DNA from: Streptomyces sp. NBC_01275
GTDB taxonomy: Bacteria > Actinomycetota > Actinomycetes > Streptomycetales > Streptomycetaceae
Direction of reading: 5' to 3'
Assembly: GCF_026340655.1 (NCBI RefSeq)
Contig: NZ_JAPEOZ010000001.1
Location: forward strand, 8,494,001 to 8,558,000
DNA length: 64,000 nucleotides
A program made the translations under genes and the position numbers. The notes under the pieces were generated by a model, which saw only the letters and a list, made by a program, of their open reading frames with translations, had not been told where the DNA came from and did not search any database. Positions 34,898-43,720 of this stretch are shown piece after piece. The stretch's first letter is position 1. Each line of letters starts with the position of its first letter.

Positions 34898-37027
34898 TCA
34901 CGAGTCTGTGACGCCCGCCCGCCCGGGCACATGAGTCCGATGTCCCAACATGGTCCCGGGCCCGGCGGGGAACGCCGCGTCCACGACCGTCCCCGTCGCA
35001 CTGCTGGTCAGCGTGAACGCGCCGCCGAGCTCCTCGGAGCGCTCCGCCATCGAGCGCAGGCCCACGCCCGCGCCGTCCTGGTGCGCGGCGAAACCGTCGC
35101 CGTTGTCCGCGATCCGCAGACTCACCCGGCCGTCGGCCGCGCTGACCACGGCCCGGGCCCGGTCGGCGTGCGAGTGCCGTACGACGTTGTTGAGGGCCTC
35201 GGCGGTGATGCGGTACATGGCGACCTGGAGCGCGGCCGGCAGCGCGGGCAGCGGATCGGGGTCGACCGCCACCGAGATCGTGAGGCTGCGGCTGCTGAGG
35301 TGCTCGGCGAGCTGGCGCAGCGCCCGCGCCAGGTCGGCGCCGTCCAGCGCGGCCGGCGCCAGCCCGTCGGTGATGCGGCGCAGCTCCCGGATCGCGTCCC
35401 CGATGCCGTCGGAGACCCCGGTCAGCGGACGCGTCACCGCCGGCTGCGCGCTGCGCCGGACCGCGTCGACCTGGAGGCGCAGGCCCGACAGCGCGGGCCC
35501 GAGCCCGTCGTGCAGCTCGTGCCGCAGCCGGCGCCGTTCCTCCTCGCGGGTGTGGATGAGCTGCTCGCGGCTGCTCTGCAGGTCCTGGTACAGCCGCAGC
35601 GAGGCCAGCGCCGGGGCGGCCTGCGCCGCGAGCACCTGCACGGCCTCCCGGTCCTGCGGGTCGAGCGCCAGCTCGCCGGGGCGCGGCGAGACCTCCAGAC
35701 GGCCGATCTCCTCGCCCCGGTACACGATCGGGAAGTGCTCCGCGCCGGGCCCCGGATCCTCGATCCTGACCAGCTCGCGCGGACCGTGATGGGTGGAGAC
35801 GGTGACCGAGGCCGCGGGCAGACCGAGCGTGCGCACGACCGTGTCGCCCAGCAGCTGCGGCGCGTCACTGGGGTCGGGGGCGTCGCTGAGCCGCTTGGCC
35901 AGGTTGCGCACCACCTGGTAGGGGTGGGCCCGGTCGCCGTAGAAGTAGTGCTCCACGAGGCGTGAGGCCCAGCGGGACAGGGGGCGCAGCAGGGCTCCGA
36001 CGACCAGTCCCACGGCGCAGGCGGGGAGCAGGGCGGTCGTGTCGGGCCGGTCCGAGGTGAGGCTCAGCAGCAGCCAGGCGGCCACGGTGGACACGGAGAC
36101 CGTCAGGAACGCCAGCAGCAGGGCGACCAGGAGCCGGCGGGCGGCCCGGTCCAGGTACCAGGTCCGTGAGCGGACGTGCAGATAGCCCAGCAGCAGCGGC
36201 CACATCACCGCCGCCGCGAACTGCAGGGGACGTTCGAGGAAGGGAGGCAGGAGCCCCTGCCCCAGCAGCAGGATCGTGACGCTCCACCAGGCGTAGGGCA
36301 CGGTGACCCAGTAGGTGCCGTGCCGGTAGTCCGGGGAGCGGACCATCCGGACGACCAGGATCACGAGGGCCACGACCAGCACGCTCTGCGCCCCGATGTC
36401 GTCGACCCAGGACATGACGGGCTCGGTGCGCCGCCAGAACGCCGCCCAGTCGCCGTGGCCCATCGGGTTGGGCACACCCATCCAGGTGTCGATCCGGCTC
36501 CAGTGGTAGAGCTGCTGGGCCAGGCTCAACGGCAACAGGACGAGGGCGTAGGCGCGGGTCCACCGGCTGCCGAGGCGGCCGTCGGGGAGCCACAGCGGGA
36601 GTGTGTAGAGCAGCAGCGCGAACAGCGCGTAGAAGACCGCGTAGACGGTGAACGCGGCGAGACTGAGAGCGCTGGGGGCCACCGCCAGCGCGACCGTGAA
36701 GACCAGGGTGTTGCCCAGCGCGGACAGCGCCCCCGTGACCAGCAGGAACCATCCGAAGACGAGGACCCCGGCCTCGCGGCGGGCGAGGAACGACATGCCG
36801 GACAGCGCGAAGCCCAGGCCCAGCAGCAGGTTCTGCACCGCGTAGTCGAACTCGTCGTACACGGTGGCGGCCTCGGCCATGTGGGCGAACGTGAGCACCA
36901 CCCACACCACCATCGACAGCGCGGTGAGCGCGCACACCGTGTACGCGGGGAGCAGGTCGCGCCCGGATCCCGCGGTCGGGCGCAGTGGGCGCGCGCCGGG
37001 CTTCGTGCCGTTCACCAGTCCGGTCAT
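34898..37027 (-). CDS. Membrane sensor histidine kinase (NarL/LuxR-system type)
   Basis: The 709-residue protein has about eight to ten hydrophobic segments in residues 25-340, a GAF-like domain (about 370-480), and HisKA_3 with the phosphoacceptor in RRRLRHELHDGLGPALSG near residue 505. The HATPase includes EALNNVVRHSHA and GAGVGLRSMAER. It is encoded 122 bases after its response regulator. The multi-TM sensor suggests a membrane or lipid signal. Confidence 0.92.
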   Translation of the reverse strand: MTGLVNGTKPGARPLRPTAGSGRDLLPAYTVCALTALSMVVWVVLTFAHMAEAATVYDEFDYAVQNLLLGLGFALSGMSFLARREAGVLVFGWFLLVTGALSALGNTLVFTVALAVAPSALSLAAFTVYAVFYALFALLLYTLPLWLPDGRLGSRWTRAYALVLLPLSLAQQLYHWSRIDTWMGVPNPMGHGDWAAFWRRTEPVMSWVDDIGAQSVLVVALVILVVRMVRSPDYRHGTYWVTVPYAWWSVTILLLGQGLLPPFLERPLQFAAAVMWPLLLGYLHVRSRTWYLDRAARRLLVALLLAFLTVSVSTVAAWLLLSLTSDRPDTTALLPACAVGLVVGALLRPLSRWASRLVEHYFYGDRAHPYQVVRNLAKRLSDAPDPSDAPQLLGDTVVRTLGLPAASVTVSTHHGPRELVRIEDPGPGAEHFPIVYRGEEIGRLEVSPRPGELALDPQDREAVQVLAAQAAPALASLRLYQDLQSSREQLIHTREEERRRLRHELHDGLGPALSGLRLQVDAVRRSAQPAVTRPLTGVSDGIGDAIRELRRITDGLAPAALDGADLARALRQLAEHLSSRSLTISVAVDPDPLPALPAALQVAMYRITAEALNNVVRHSHADRARAVVSAADGRVSLRIADNGDGFAAHQDGAGVGLRSMAERSEELGGAFTLTSSATGTVVDAAFPAGPGTMLGHRTHVPGRAGVTDS

Positions 37028-37149
37028 CGCCCGTACCTCCCCGTCGCCGAGTGGGTTGACCAGCTTCTGCCGCCCGCGGTCCCGACCGCATGAGGCGTCG
37101 GTCCCGACCCGGCCCCGACCCGTCGTCCGTCGTCCGTCGCACGCTGCCG

Positions 37150-37839
37150 TCAGTCGTCCTCGCCCAGCCCCGCGTCCCGGGCCCGGGCCACGGCCTCGGC
37201 GCGGGTGGCGACGTGCAGCTTCTCGAAGATGTGCGTGACGTGGTTGCGGACCGTCTTCTCCGACAGCACCAGCTCACGGGCGATACGACGGTTGTCCAGG
37301 CCGCGCGCGATCAGCGCCAGCACCTCGACCTCGCGGGTGGTCAGCGCCGGGAACAGCTGTTCGGCGTCGCGTCTGCGGCCTCCGGTGACCAGGTCGGTGA
37401 GGCGCGCCGCCACCCCCGCGCCGAAGACCGCGCCGCCCGCCACGACCGTCCGTACGGCGTGCAGCACCTCCTCCGCCGCCGCGCCCTTGACGATGTAGCC
37501 GCGGGCCCCCGCCTGGAGGGCGGCCAGCAGGTCGCCCTCGTCGTCGGACATGGTGAGGGTGAGCACGGGCAGCCCGGGATGCAGCTCGGCGAGGCTGCGG
37601 ATGGCCTGGACGCCGGAGCCGTCGGGCAGACCCAGATCCATGATGATCACGTCGGGGAGATGCGCGGACACCGCGTCCGGCACCTCCGCGACCGTCTCCG
37701 CCTCCGCCACGACGACGACCTCGCCGAGACTCTCCAGCGCGGACTTCAACCCGCTGCGGAACAGCGGATGGTCCTCGACGACCAGGGCGCGCAGCACGGT
37801 CCGCTCGCCGCGGACCAGGGCCTCACCAAGCTCGCTCAC
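37150..37839 (-). CDS. LuxR/NarL-family response regulator
   Basis: The 229-residue protein has a receiver domain with phosphoacceptor IIMDLGLPDGSG near residue 70. The C-terminal LuxR HTH reads LTTREVEVLALIARGLDNRRIARELVLSEKTVRNHV. GTG at 37839 is the most likely start; longer in-frame versions begin in low-similarity sequence. It partners the kinase just downstream, and the pair may control the small peptide gene or the adjacent cyclitol cluster. Confidence 0.9.
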   Translation of the reverse strand: MSELGEALVRGERTVLRALVVEDHPLFRSGLKSALESLGEVVVVAEAETVAEVPDAVSAHLPDVIIMDLGLPDGSGVQAIRSLAELHPGLPVLTLTMSDDEGDLLAALQAGARGYIVKGAAAEEVLHAVRTVVAGGAVFGAGVAARLTDLVTGGRRRDAEQLFPALTTREVEVLALIARGLDNRRIARELVLSEKTVRNHVTHIFEKLHVATRAEAVARARDAGLGEDD

Positions 37840-37968
37840 GAGTCGAAACGGTAAGCCGCCCCCGTGACATCGGCATATTTTCCGGGCATGCGGGCGACGG
37901 CCCGGGGCGCGCACGGCGCGGCTCCGGGACCGTCCGACCGGTTTGCCGGGACGACGTCTCCCTGTCGG

Positions 37969-39090
37969 CTACGCCAGCATCAGCACCGGCTTGACCACGT
38001 CGCCCCGCGCCGCCGCCCCCGCGGCCTCCTCGATCCGCGCGAACGGGAACACGGAGACGATCTCGTCGAACGGGAGGCGGCCCGCCCGGTACAGCTCGAC
38101 CAGGGCCGGCACGAAGACGCGCGGCACCGCCTCGCCCTGGTTGACCCCGACCACGCGCGGTCCCCGGTCCAGCATCGACGGCACGTCGAAGGCCGCCTCC
38201 GTCCCGGCGGGCGGCGCCCCGACCACCCCGCACACCCCGCTCACGGCCAGCCCGTCCACCGCCTGCCGCAGCACCCGCGGCGCCCCGCTGGTCTCCAGCG
38301 CCCGCTCGGCCCCGCGCCCACCGGTCAGTTCGCGTACGGCGTCCAGCGCGTCGTCCTCCCGAGGGTTCACGGCGTCGGTCGCGCCGAGCCGGCGGGCCAG
38401 GGCGAGCCGCTTCGGATCGGGGTCCACGGCGATCACCCGGGTCGCGGGGGTCAGCCGGGCGGCCATCACGGCGGCCAGACCCACCGAGCCGGTGCCGTAC
38501 ACGGCGAGGGTGTGGCCCGCCTCGGGGCGCAGCACGTTCAGCACCGCGCCCACGCCGGTCTGCACCCCGCAGCCGAGCGGTGCGAGGACCTGCGGCGGCA
38601 GACCGGCGGGCACGGGGACGACATCGCGCTCCGCGGTGAGCGCGAGCGTCGCGAACGAGGACTGTCCGAAGAAGTGCCCGTGCAGCGCGGCCCGCGCATG
38701 CCGTCCGGCGCCGCGCACCGTCGGGCTGCCGTCGAGCCGGCTGCCGCCGAACAGGTTGAGCGCGGGCCAGTGCGCGCAGCGGACCGGGCGGCCGGTCAGA
38801 CAGGCCGGGCAGTCGCCGCAGGAGGCGAAGCTCAGCACGACCGTGTCGCCGGGCGCGACGGAGGTCACCGCCCCGCCCACCGCCTCGACGGTCCCCGTTC
38901 CCTCGTGCCCCAGGACGGCGGGGACGGGGAAGGGGGTGTGTCCGGCGCGGACGGAGAGGTCGGTGTGGCAGATCCCGGCCGCGCGGACGCGGACGAGGAC
39001 CTCGTGCGCACGGGGCTCGTCGACGTCGATCTCCTCGAGGCCGAAGTCGTGGCCGCGGGCGCGGACCACGGCGGCGGTGGCGCGGGGCAT
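37969..39090 (-). CDS. Zinc-dependent alcohol dehydrogenase (MDR superfamily)
   Basis: The 373-residue protein has catalytic zinc ligands Cys41 (GICHTD) and His62 (GHEG), four structural zinc cysteines (91, 94, 97, 105) and the nucleotide motif YGTGSVGLAAV near 195. It resembles the aryl-alcohol/class III-like MDR branch. AAAGGAG precedes the ATG. As last gene of the valiolone synthase operon it may oxidise or reduce a cyclitol hydroxyl. Confidence 0.9.
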   Translation of the reverse strand: MPRATAAVVRARGHDFGLEEIDVDEPRAHEVLVRVRAAGICHTDLSVRAGHTPFPVPAVLGHEGTGTVEAVGGAVTSVAPGDTVVLSFASCGDCPACLTGRPVRCAHWPALNLFGGSRLDGSPTVRGAGRHARAALHGHFFGQSSFATLALTAERDVVPVPAGLPPQVLAPLGCGVQTGVGAVLNVLRPEAGHTLAVYGTGSVGLAAVMAARLTPATRVIAVDPDPKRLALARRLGATDAVNPREDDALDAVRELTGGRGAERALETSGAPRVLRQAVDGLAVSGVCGVVGAPPAGTEAAFDVPSMLDRGPRVVGVNQGEAVPRVFVPALVELYRAGRLPFDEIVSVFPFARIEEAAGAAARGDVVKPVLMLA

Positions 39091-39119
39091 GACGGAACTC
39101 CTTTGGCTTCAGCGAGTGT

Positions 39120-40682
39120 TCAGGGCAGGAGGTCGCCCTCGCGCACGGTGCGCAGGGCCTGGGCGGCGATGGTCAGCGTCGGGTTGACGGCGGCCGACGA
39201 CGGAAAGAAGCCGCCGTCGACGACGTACAGGTTGCGCACCTCGTGGCTGCGGCAGTACGGGTCGAGCACCGAGCGCGCGGGGTCGGCGCCGGCGACGGTG
39301 GTCCCGCACTGGTGCCCGGTCGCCTCGACGCCGAGCCGCTGGGTGAGGACGAGCGGATGCCCGGCCCGGCGCATCATGCGGGACGCGGCCCGCACGAGCC
39401 GTCGATGGGCCCGGGTGTTGGTGGGCCGCCAGCGCACGGTGACGTCGTCGCCTCCGCTGCCGGGCAGGACGCGGTTGTCCGGGTCGGGCAGGTCCTCCGA
39501 CATCACCCACCAGTCCACGCTGCGCGCGGCGAGGGCGCCCAGCAGCCGCCGGGGCAGCCGCGGCCGGGCGGCGGCGAGCGTCGCCTCGTACACCTTGCCC
39601 ATCAACTGGAGGTTTCCCAGCGGGTGTTCGGTGTGCGGGCCGGGCAGATAGAAGTCGTTGACGGCGAGCGTCTTCTGGAACGTCACCGGGTTGCGGCGGC
39701 GCGGATCCACGGCCATCAGGACGCTGTTGTTGTGCATCATCAGGTTCCGGCCGACCTGTCCGCTGCCGTTGGCCAGCCCGCCCGGATGCGCGGCGCCGCC
39801 CGAACGCAGCAGCAGGACGGCCGAGTTGACGGCCCCGCAGGACAGCACGACCGTGCCGGCCCGCAGCCGCACCGTGCGCCCGCCGCGCTCCGCGTCGACC
39901 GAGGTCACCCGCCGCCCGGAGGCGTCCGTGCGCAGCCGCACCGCCCGGGTGTGGGTGAGCAGCCGGACGTTCGGGGTGCGCAGGGCGGGCCGCAGGGCAC
40001 GGGTCTCGGCGTCGCTCTTCGCGCCCACCCGGCAGGGGAACGCGTCGCAGGTCCCGCACCGCAGACACGCGCCGCCCTCGGCCAGGTCGACGCCCAGCTC
40101 GACGGGGTAGGGGTGCAGACCCTGCGCCCTGAGCCGCTCGGCGAGTTCGCCGATCACCGGCTCGTGCGCGACCGGCGGCCACGGGTAGGGCCCGCTGCGC
40201 GGCGGCCCGGTCGGATCGGCGCCGGCCGCGCCGTGCACCCGGTAGAGCCGTTCGGCCTCCGCGTAGTACGGCTCCAGGTCGGCGTACCCGAACGGCCAGG
40301 CGGGCGAGGTGCCCTCCAGATGCTCGACCGCGTCGAAGTCGCCGCTGCGCAGCCGGGGCAGGGCGGCGCCGAAGACCTTCGTGGTGCCGCCCACGTAGTA
40401 GTGGGCGGAGGGGGTGAAGGGGCGGCCCTCGGCGGTGCGCCAGGGGCCCGCGTTGTGGTACCGGCCCTCGCCGAACACCGCCTGCGGCGACCAGTTGTCC
40501 TGCTCGCGGGGGAGGAACCCGCCCCGCTCCACGACCAGCACCCGGGCCCCGGTGGAGGCCAGCGCCCAGGCGGTGGTCGCGCCCCCGGCCCCCGAGCCGA
40601 GGACGAGGACGTCGGCGTCGTACACGTCGAGGTCCTGCTCGACGACGGGCGGCGAGCCGGGGCCCCAGACGCCGGCGTTCAC
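39120..40682 (-). CDS. GMC-type FAD oxidoreductase
   Basis: The 520-residue protein has the dinucleotide motif GSGAGG (29-34), a cysteine-containing segment CLRCGTCDAFPCRVGAKSDA, and the GMC C-terminus VVDGGFFPSSAAVNPTLTIAAQALR. The GTG overlaps the VOC gene stop (GTGA). Such enzymes oxidise sugar or cyclitol hydroxyls to ketones using FAD. The cysteine cluster resembles flavoprotein dehydrogenases that pass electrons to a partner. Confidence 0.88.
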   Translation of the reverse strand: MNAGVWGPGSPPVVEQDLDVYDADVLVLGSGAGGATTAWALASTGARVLVVERGGFLPREQDNWSPQAVFGEGRYHNAGPWRTAEGRPFTPSAHYYVGGTTKVFGAALPRLRSGDFDAVEHLEGTSPAWPFGYADLEPYYAEAERLYRVHGAAGADPTGPPRSGPYPWPPVAHEPVIGELAERLRAQGLHPYPVELGVDLAEGGACLRCGTCDAFPCRVGAKSDAETRALRPALRTPNVRLLTHTRAVRLRTDASGRRVTSVDAERGGRTVRLRAGTVVLSCGAVNSAVLLLRSGGAAHPGGLANGSGQVGRNLMMHNNSVLMAVDPRRRNPVTFQKTLAVNDFYLPGPHTEHPLGNLQLMGKVYEATLAAARPRLPRRLLGALAARSVDWWVMSEDLPDPDNRVLPGSGGDDVTVRWRPTNTRAHRRLVRAASRMMRRAGHPLVLTQRLGVEATGHQCGTTVAGADPARSVLDPYCRSHEVRNLYVVDGGFFPSSAAVNPTLTIAAQALRTVREGDLLP

Positions 40683-41242
40683 GACGGGCCTGCCACGGGC
40701 GTGTAGAGACGGACCGGCGTCTCGTAGTGGAAGGGCAGGTGGTCGGGTACCTCGGCGAGCTCCAGGTGCAGGCCGAACGGGGTGCGGACGTAGACGAAGC
40801 GGGTGCCCGCGATGGGGCCGTCGTCCACCTTCTGCGGCTCGCCGAGCGCCACCACGCCCTCGTAGGAGGTGAGATGGCGCAGCGAGGCGTCCAGGTCGGT
40901 GGTGCCGAGGGCCAGATGGTGACCGCCCCAGTCGCTGTTGCGCGGGTAGACGCGGCGCTGGCCCGGAGCGGCGTACTCGAACAGCTCGACGTTGGTGACC
41001 GGGCCGAGCCGCAGCATGGCGATGCGCGCGACGGCGTCGGGGTGGACGCCCAGCTGGCGGGACATCCACAGCCCGCCGGGGTCGGCCACCGGGCCGGTGC
41101 GGTAGGCGAGTTCGGCGCCGAGGACGTCCGTGAAGAAGTTCACGGCCTGGTCCAGGTCGGGCACGGTGTAGGCGATGTGGTGCACGGCGGTGGCGCCGGG
41201 GACGCGCAGGGTGGGGGCGGTGGAAGGGGTGGGGCTGGTCAT
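40679..41242 (-). CDS. VOC-superfamily (glyoxalase-like) protein, possible valiolone epimerase
   Basis: The 187-residue protein has two beta-alpha-beta-beta-beta modules with candidate metal ligands His21/22 (AVHHIAYTV), Glu86/89 (NVELFEY), His108/109 (GGHHLAL) and Glu161 (LHLELAE), so the metal site looks complete. In the cetoniacytone and validamycin pathways a VOC protein epimerises 2-epi-5-epi-valiolone. That role fits this operon but is inference; a dioxygenase is an alternative. AAGGAG precedes the ATG. Confidence 0.8.
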   Translation of the reverse strand: MTSPTPSTAPTLRVPGATAVHHIAYTVPDLDQAVNFFTDVLGAELAYRTGPVADPGGLWMSRQLGVHPDAVARIAMLRLGPVTNVELFEYAAPGQRRVYPRNSDWGGHHLALGTTDLDASLRHLTSYEGVVALGEPQKVDDGPIAGTRFVYVRTPFGLHLELAEVPDHLPFHYETPVRLYTPVAGPS

Positions 41243-41664
41243 GTCCTGTACTCCTTAAGGGAGTTGTGAGGGTGGCGGGGGCGGTCAGGGGTCGCGGTGC
41301 TGGGGGTGCGCGGGGGCAGGGCGCGGGTGACGGCCGCCGGGCCGAGCGTCAGACACAGCAGGCGGGCGCCGCCGCGGCCGGCGGTGAGGTGGGTACGGCC
41401 GGCCTGCGGCGCCAGAACGAGGGCGCCCGCGGTGAGGGGGACCGGGCGGCCGTCGGTGCGGACCGTCCCCCGCAGCACGTACCAGGCGGCCTCGGCGCCG
41501 TCCCGGCCGGTGAGCGCCCAGCGGGTGCCGGGGGCCAGGCGCACCTCGTCGAAGGCCTCGCACTCGCTGTGCAGCATCCCGCGCCGGGCCAGACAGCGGA
41601 CCGTGGCCTGGTCCCCGTCGGAGCCGAACAGCACGGACGAGACCGAGCCGGAGTGGACGATCAC
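41239..41664 (-). CDS. Small cupin-like protein
   Basis: The 141-residue protein shows a cupin-type beta pattern: LAPGTRWALTGRDGAEAAWYVLRGTVRTDG, then LTAGALVLAPQAGRTHLTA. It lacks a full set of metal histidines. The GTG overlaps the bicupin gene stop (GTGA) and the stop overlaps the VOC start (ATGA). The C-terminal tail is Pro/Arg-rich. Function unknown; it may assist the other cupin. Confidence 0.65.
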   Translation of the reverse strand: MIVHSGSVSSVLFGSDGDQATVRCLARRGMLHSECEAFDEVRLAPGTRWALTGRDGAEAAWYVLRGTVRTDGRPVPLTAGALVLAPQAGRTHLTAGRGGARLLCLTLGPAAVTRALPPRTPSTATPDRPRHPHNSLKEYRT

Positions 41665-42422
41665 GACCAGCCCTCCTCCGGGAGCGGCACGTCGAGGACG
41701 GCGTGGAAGTACTCCATCCCGCCGTCCCCGGCCCACAGCCGTACGGCGCCGCCGAGCGGCAGGGTCAGGGCCGTGCCCGAGGCCAGCGGGACCTCGCGGT
41801 CGGCCGATCGAGCGGTGCCGGTGCCGCTCAGCACGAACACGGTGTGCTCGGTGCCGCGGGCGGCCAGTTCGACGCCGGCGTGCGGCGGCAGATCGCGGAC
41901 GCCGACCGTGCGCAGCGGGCCGGTGAGGACCTCCGCGGCGTCCAGCGGGCCGTGGCCGCGCAGATCACGGACGACGGCGCTGCGGGGGGTGGTGGTCACG
42001 GGACTCTCTCCTTGGGATCGTGGCGACTGGTGGGGCACGGCGTAGGGGCCGGCCCCTACGCGCGTGGGCGCCGGCAGCTCGACGACGAGCCAGGACAGGG
42101 GCCGTCGGCCGGTGTTGTGCAGCGCGTGCCTGGCGCCCAGGCCGGTCAGCACGGCGTCGCCCGCGCGGACGGCGTGCGGCCGCCCGTCCAGATGGATCTC
42201 GCCGCGCCCGTGGAGCAGGAAGTACACCTCCTCGGTGCGGGAGTGCAGATGCTCCCCGCTGACCCCGCCGGCGGGCAGCCAGGCCCACTCGACGGCCTCC
42301 CAGCCGCCGTACAGGCCGGTGCGGCGGGACAGGCACGCCCAGCGGGAGAGCCCGTCGGAATCGTGTACGCCGTGCACGTCGGCGGGGTCGTGCACATCGG
42401 CGACGACGAGTGCGTCACGCAT
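41661..42422 (-). CDS. Bicupin protein with a strong internal start
   Basis: The 253-residue protein has a first cupin (about 35-115) with EHLHSRTEEVYFLLHGRGEIHLDG, including the two-His/Glu metal set. A weaker second cupin follows at about 145-250. The ATG overlaps the valiolone synthase stop by eight bases. Inside the frame, GTG at 41999 has a perfect AAGGAG eight bases upstream. The second cupin may therefore also be made alone, or two genes fused recently. Likely an isomerase, epimerase or dioxygenase acting on a cyclitol. Confidence 0.78.
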   Translation of the reverse strand: MRDALVVADVHDPADVHGVHDSDGLSRWACLSRRTGLYGGWEAVEWAWLPAGGVSGEHLHSRTEEVYFLLHGRGEIHLDGRPHAVRAGDAVLTGLGARHALHNTGRRPLSWLVVELPAPTRVGAGPYAVPHQSPRSQGESPVTTTPRSAVVRDLRGHGPLDAAEVLTGPLRTVGVRDLPPHAGVELAARGTEHTVFVLSGTGTARSADREVPLASGTALTLPLGGAVRLWAGDGGMEYFHAVLDVPLPEEGWS

Positions 42423-43626
42423 CGCTTCGCACCTCCTCGGCCCGGGCCAGCTCCTCCGCGGCCAGGGCGATCTCACGGTCGGTCAGGTCGTTGACGAACA
42501 CCGCGTCGCCGATGCCCACGGGCAGGGGCAGGCGCTGCATGCCGTCGCGGTGGCGCACGGTGTCGGCGAGCGCGTCGCGCAGCAACTCCGGCTCCATCAG
42601 GGGGTGGTGGACCGGCAGTCGCAGGGCGCGCATGGCGGCGAGCACGCGCTCGCTCTGACGGTCCGTCATCAGGGCGCGGTTGCGGGCGATGACGGTGGTC
42701 AGCGCCATGTCCAGATTCACCGCCTCGCCGTGCAGCAGGGCGGGCAGGGCGCGCATCTCCAGCGTGGGGCTGAAGGAGTGGCCGTAGTCGACGACGCGCT
42801 CCAGGCGGTGCTCCCACAGATTGTCGTGGAGCTCCTCGAGCATGCCGTGGACCGCGCGGGCCAGGACGTGGTGCGCGGTGGTGCGCAGCGGCTCGTCGGC
42901 CTGGAAGCGGGCGTCGAGCAGCCGCCGTCCGCTGCCGGCCAGCAGGTCGAACAGGTCGCGGTCCTTGATCAGGGCGATCTTGAGGATCTCGGCGAGTCCG
43001 TTGCCGATGTGCCGGCGGTCGAGGGTGGCGAGGAAACCGGGGTCGAGGAGGGTCTCGACGGCCGGGTGGTAGGTGCCGAGCCGGTTCTTGCCGGCGCCGA
43101 AGTTGACGCCGGTCTTGGCGCCGACGCCTGCGTCGACCAGACCGATCAGCGTGGTCGGCACGCGGACGTACGGAGTGCTGCGGCGGTACAGGCTGCAGGC
43201 CAGCCCGACCACGTCGAGCAGCACCCCGCCGCCGACGGCGACCACCGGCTCACGACGCCGGTCCAGACCGAACCGGTCCATGGCGCCGACCACGGAGTAC
43301 ACCGACTCCATCGTCTTCAGCCGCTCGTGGGCGGGCAGCACGTGGATGGCGTACTCGCCGTGGCCGCCGGCCTCGCAGGAGGCGCGGATCGCGTCGCCGT
43401 AGAGCAGGTCGACCCGCTCCTCGACGACGAGCAGCCGACGGGCCGGGGCGGGGCCGTCCGCCGGGGCCCCGGCCCGGGCGAGGGCCCGGGTGCGCGGGTC
43501 CAGCACGCCGGGGGCGAAGCGGACCCGGTAGCGGACGGGCTTGGCCGTGGACACGGTCCAGCTGCGCGCGGGACCGGGGCCTTCGGTGGTGGTGAGGCCG
43601 TGCACGGTGGGGGGCGGGAAGGGCAT
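42415..43626 (-). CDS. 2-epi-5-epi-valiolone synthase-like sugar-phosphate cyclase
   Basis: The 403-residue protein matches the dehydroquinate-synthase superfamily: GGGVLLDVVG (132-141), RVPTTLIGLVDAGVGAKTGVNF (155-176) and KNRLGTYHP. Metal ligands Glu213, His283 and His299 are in place. The segments GLACSLYRRSTPYVRVPTTLIG and KTGVNFG favour valiolone synthase over AroB, and AroB proteins are shorter. It converts sedoheptulose 7-phosphate to the C7 cyclitol that starts acarbose, validamycin and cetoniacytone pathways. AAGGA precedes the ATG. Confidence 0.87.
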   Translation of the reverse strand: MPFPPPTVHGLTTTEGPGPARSWTVSTAKPVRYRVRFAPGVLDPRTRALARAGAPADGPAPARRLLVVEERVDLLYGDAIRASCEAGGHGEYAIHVLPAHERLKTMESVYSVVGAMDRFGLDRRREPVVAVGGGVLLDVVGLACSLYRRSTPYVRVPTTLIGLVDAGVGAKTGVNFGAGKNRLGTYHPAVETLLDPGFLATLDRRHIGNGLAEILKIALIKDRDLFDLLAGSGRRLLDARFQADEPLRTTAHHVLARAVHGMLEELHDNLWEHRLERVVDYGHSFSPTLEMRALPALLHGEAVNLDMALTTVIARNRALMTDRQSERVLAAMRALRLPVHHPLMEPELLRDALADTVRHRDGMQRLPLPVGIGDAVFVNDLTDREIALAAEELARAEEVRSDA

Positions 43627-43666
43627 GACGGGTTCCTTCTGTCTGGTGAGTGATGCGCGATGCGTT

Positions 43667-43708
43667 GTGTGTTGTGCGTGGTGTGTTGTGCGTGGTGTGT
43701 TGTGCGTG
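43667..43708. repeat. Three tandem copies of a 14-bp unit
   Basis: GTGTGTTGTGCGTG is repeated three times without change in the gap before the valiolone synthase gene. On the minus strand it lies between the degenerate cyclase stop and the next ribosome site. Confidence 0.92.
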
Positions 43709-43720
43709 GTGCGGGTTCGG

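Noticed and set aside
42415..43626. Primary-metabolism 3-dehydroquinate synthase (AroB)
   Set aside because: The length of 403 residues, the segments GLACSLYRRSTPYVRVP and KTGVNFG, and the neighbours without shikimate genes fit valiolone synthase better.
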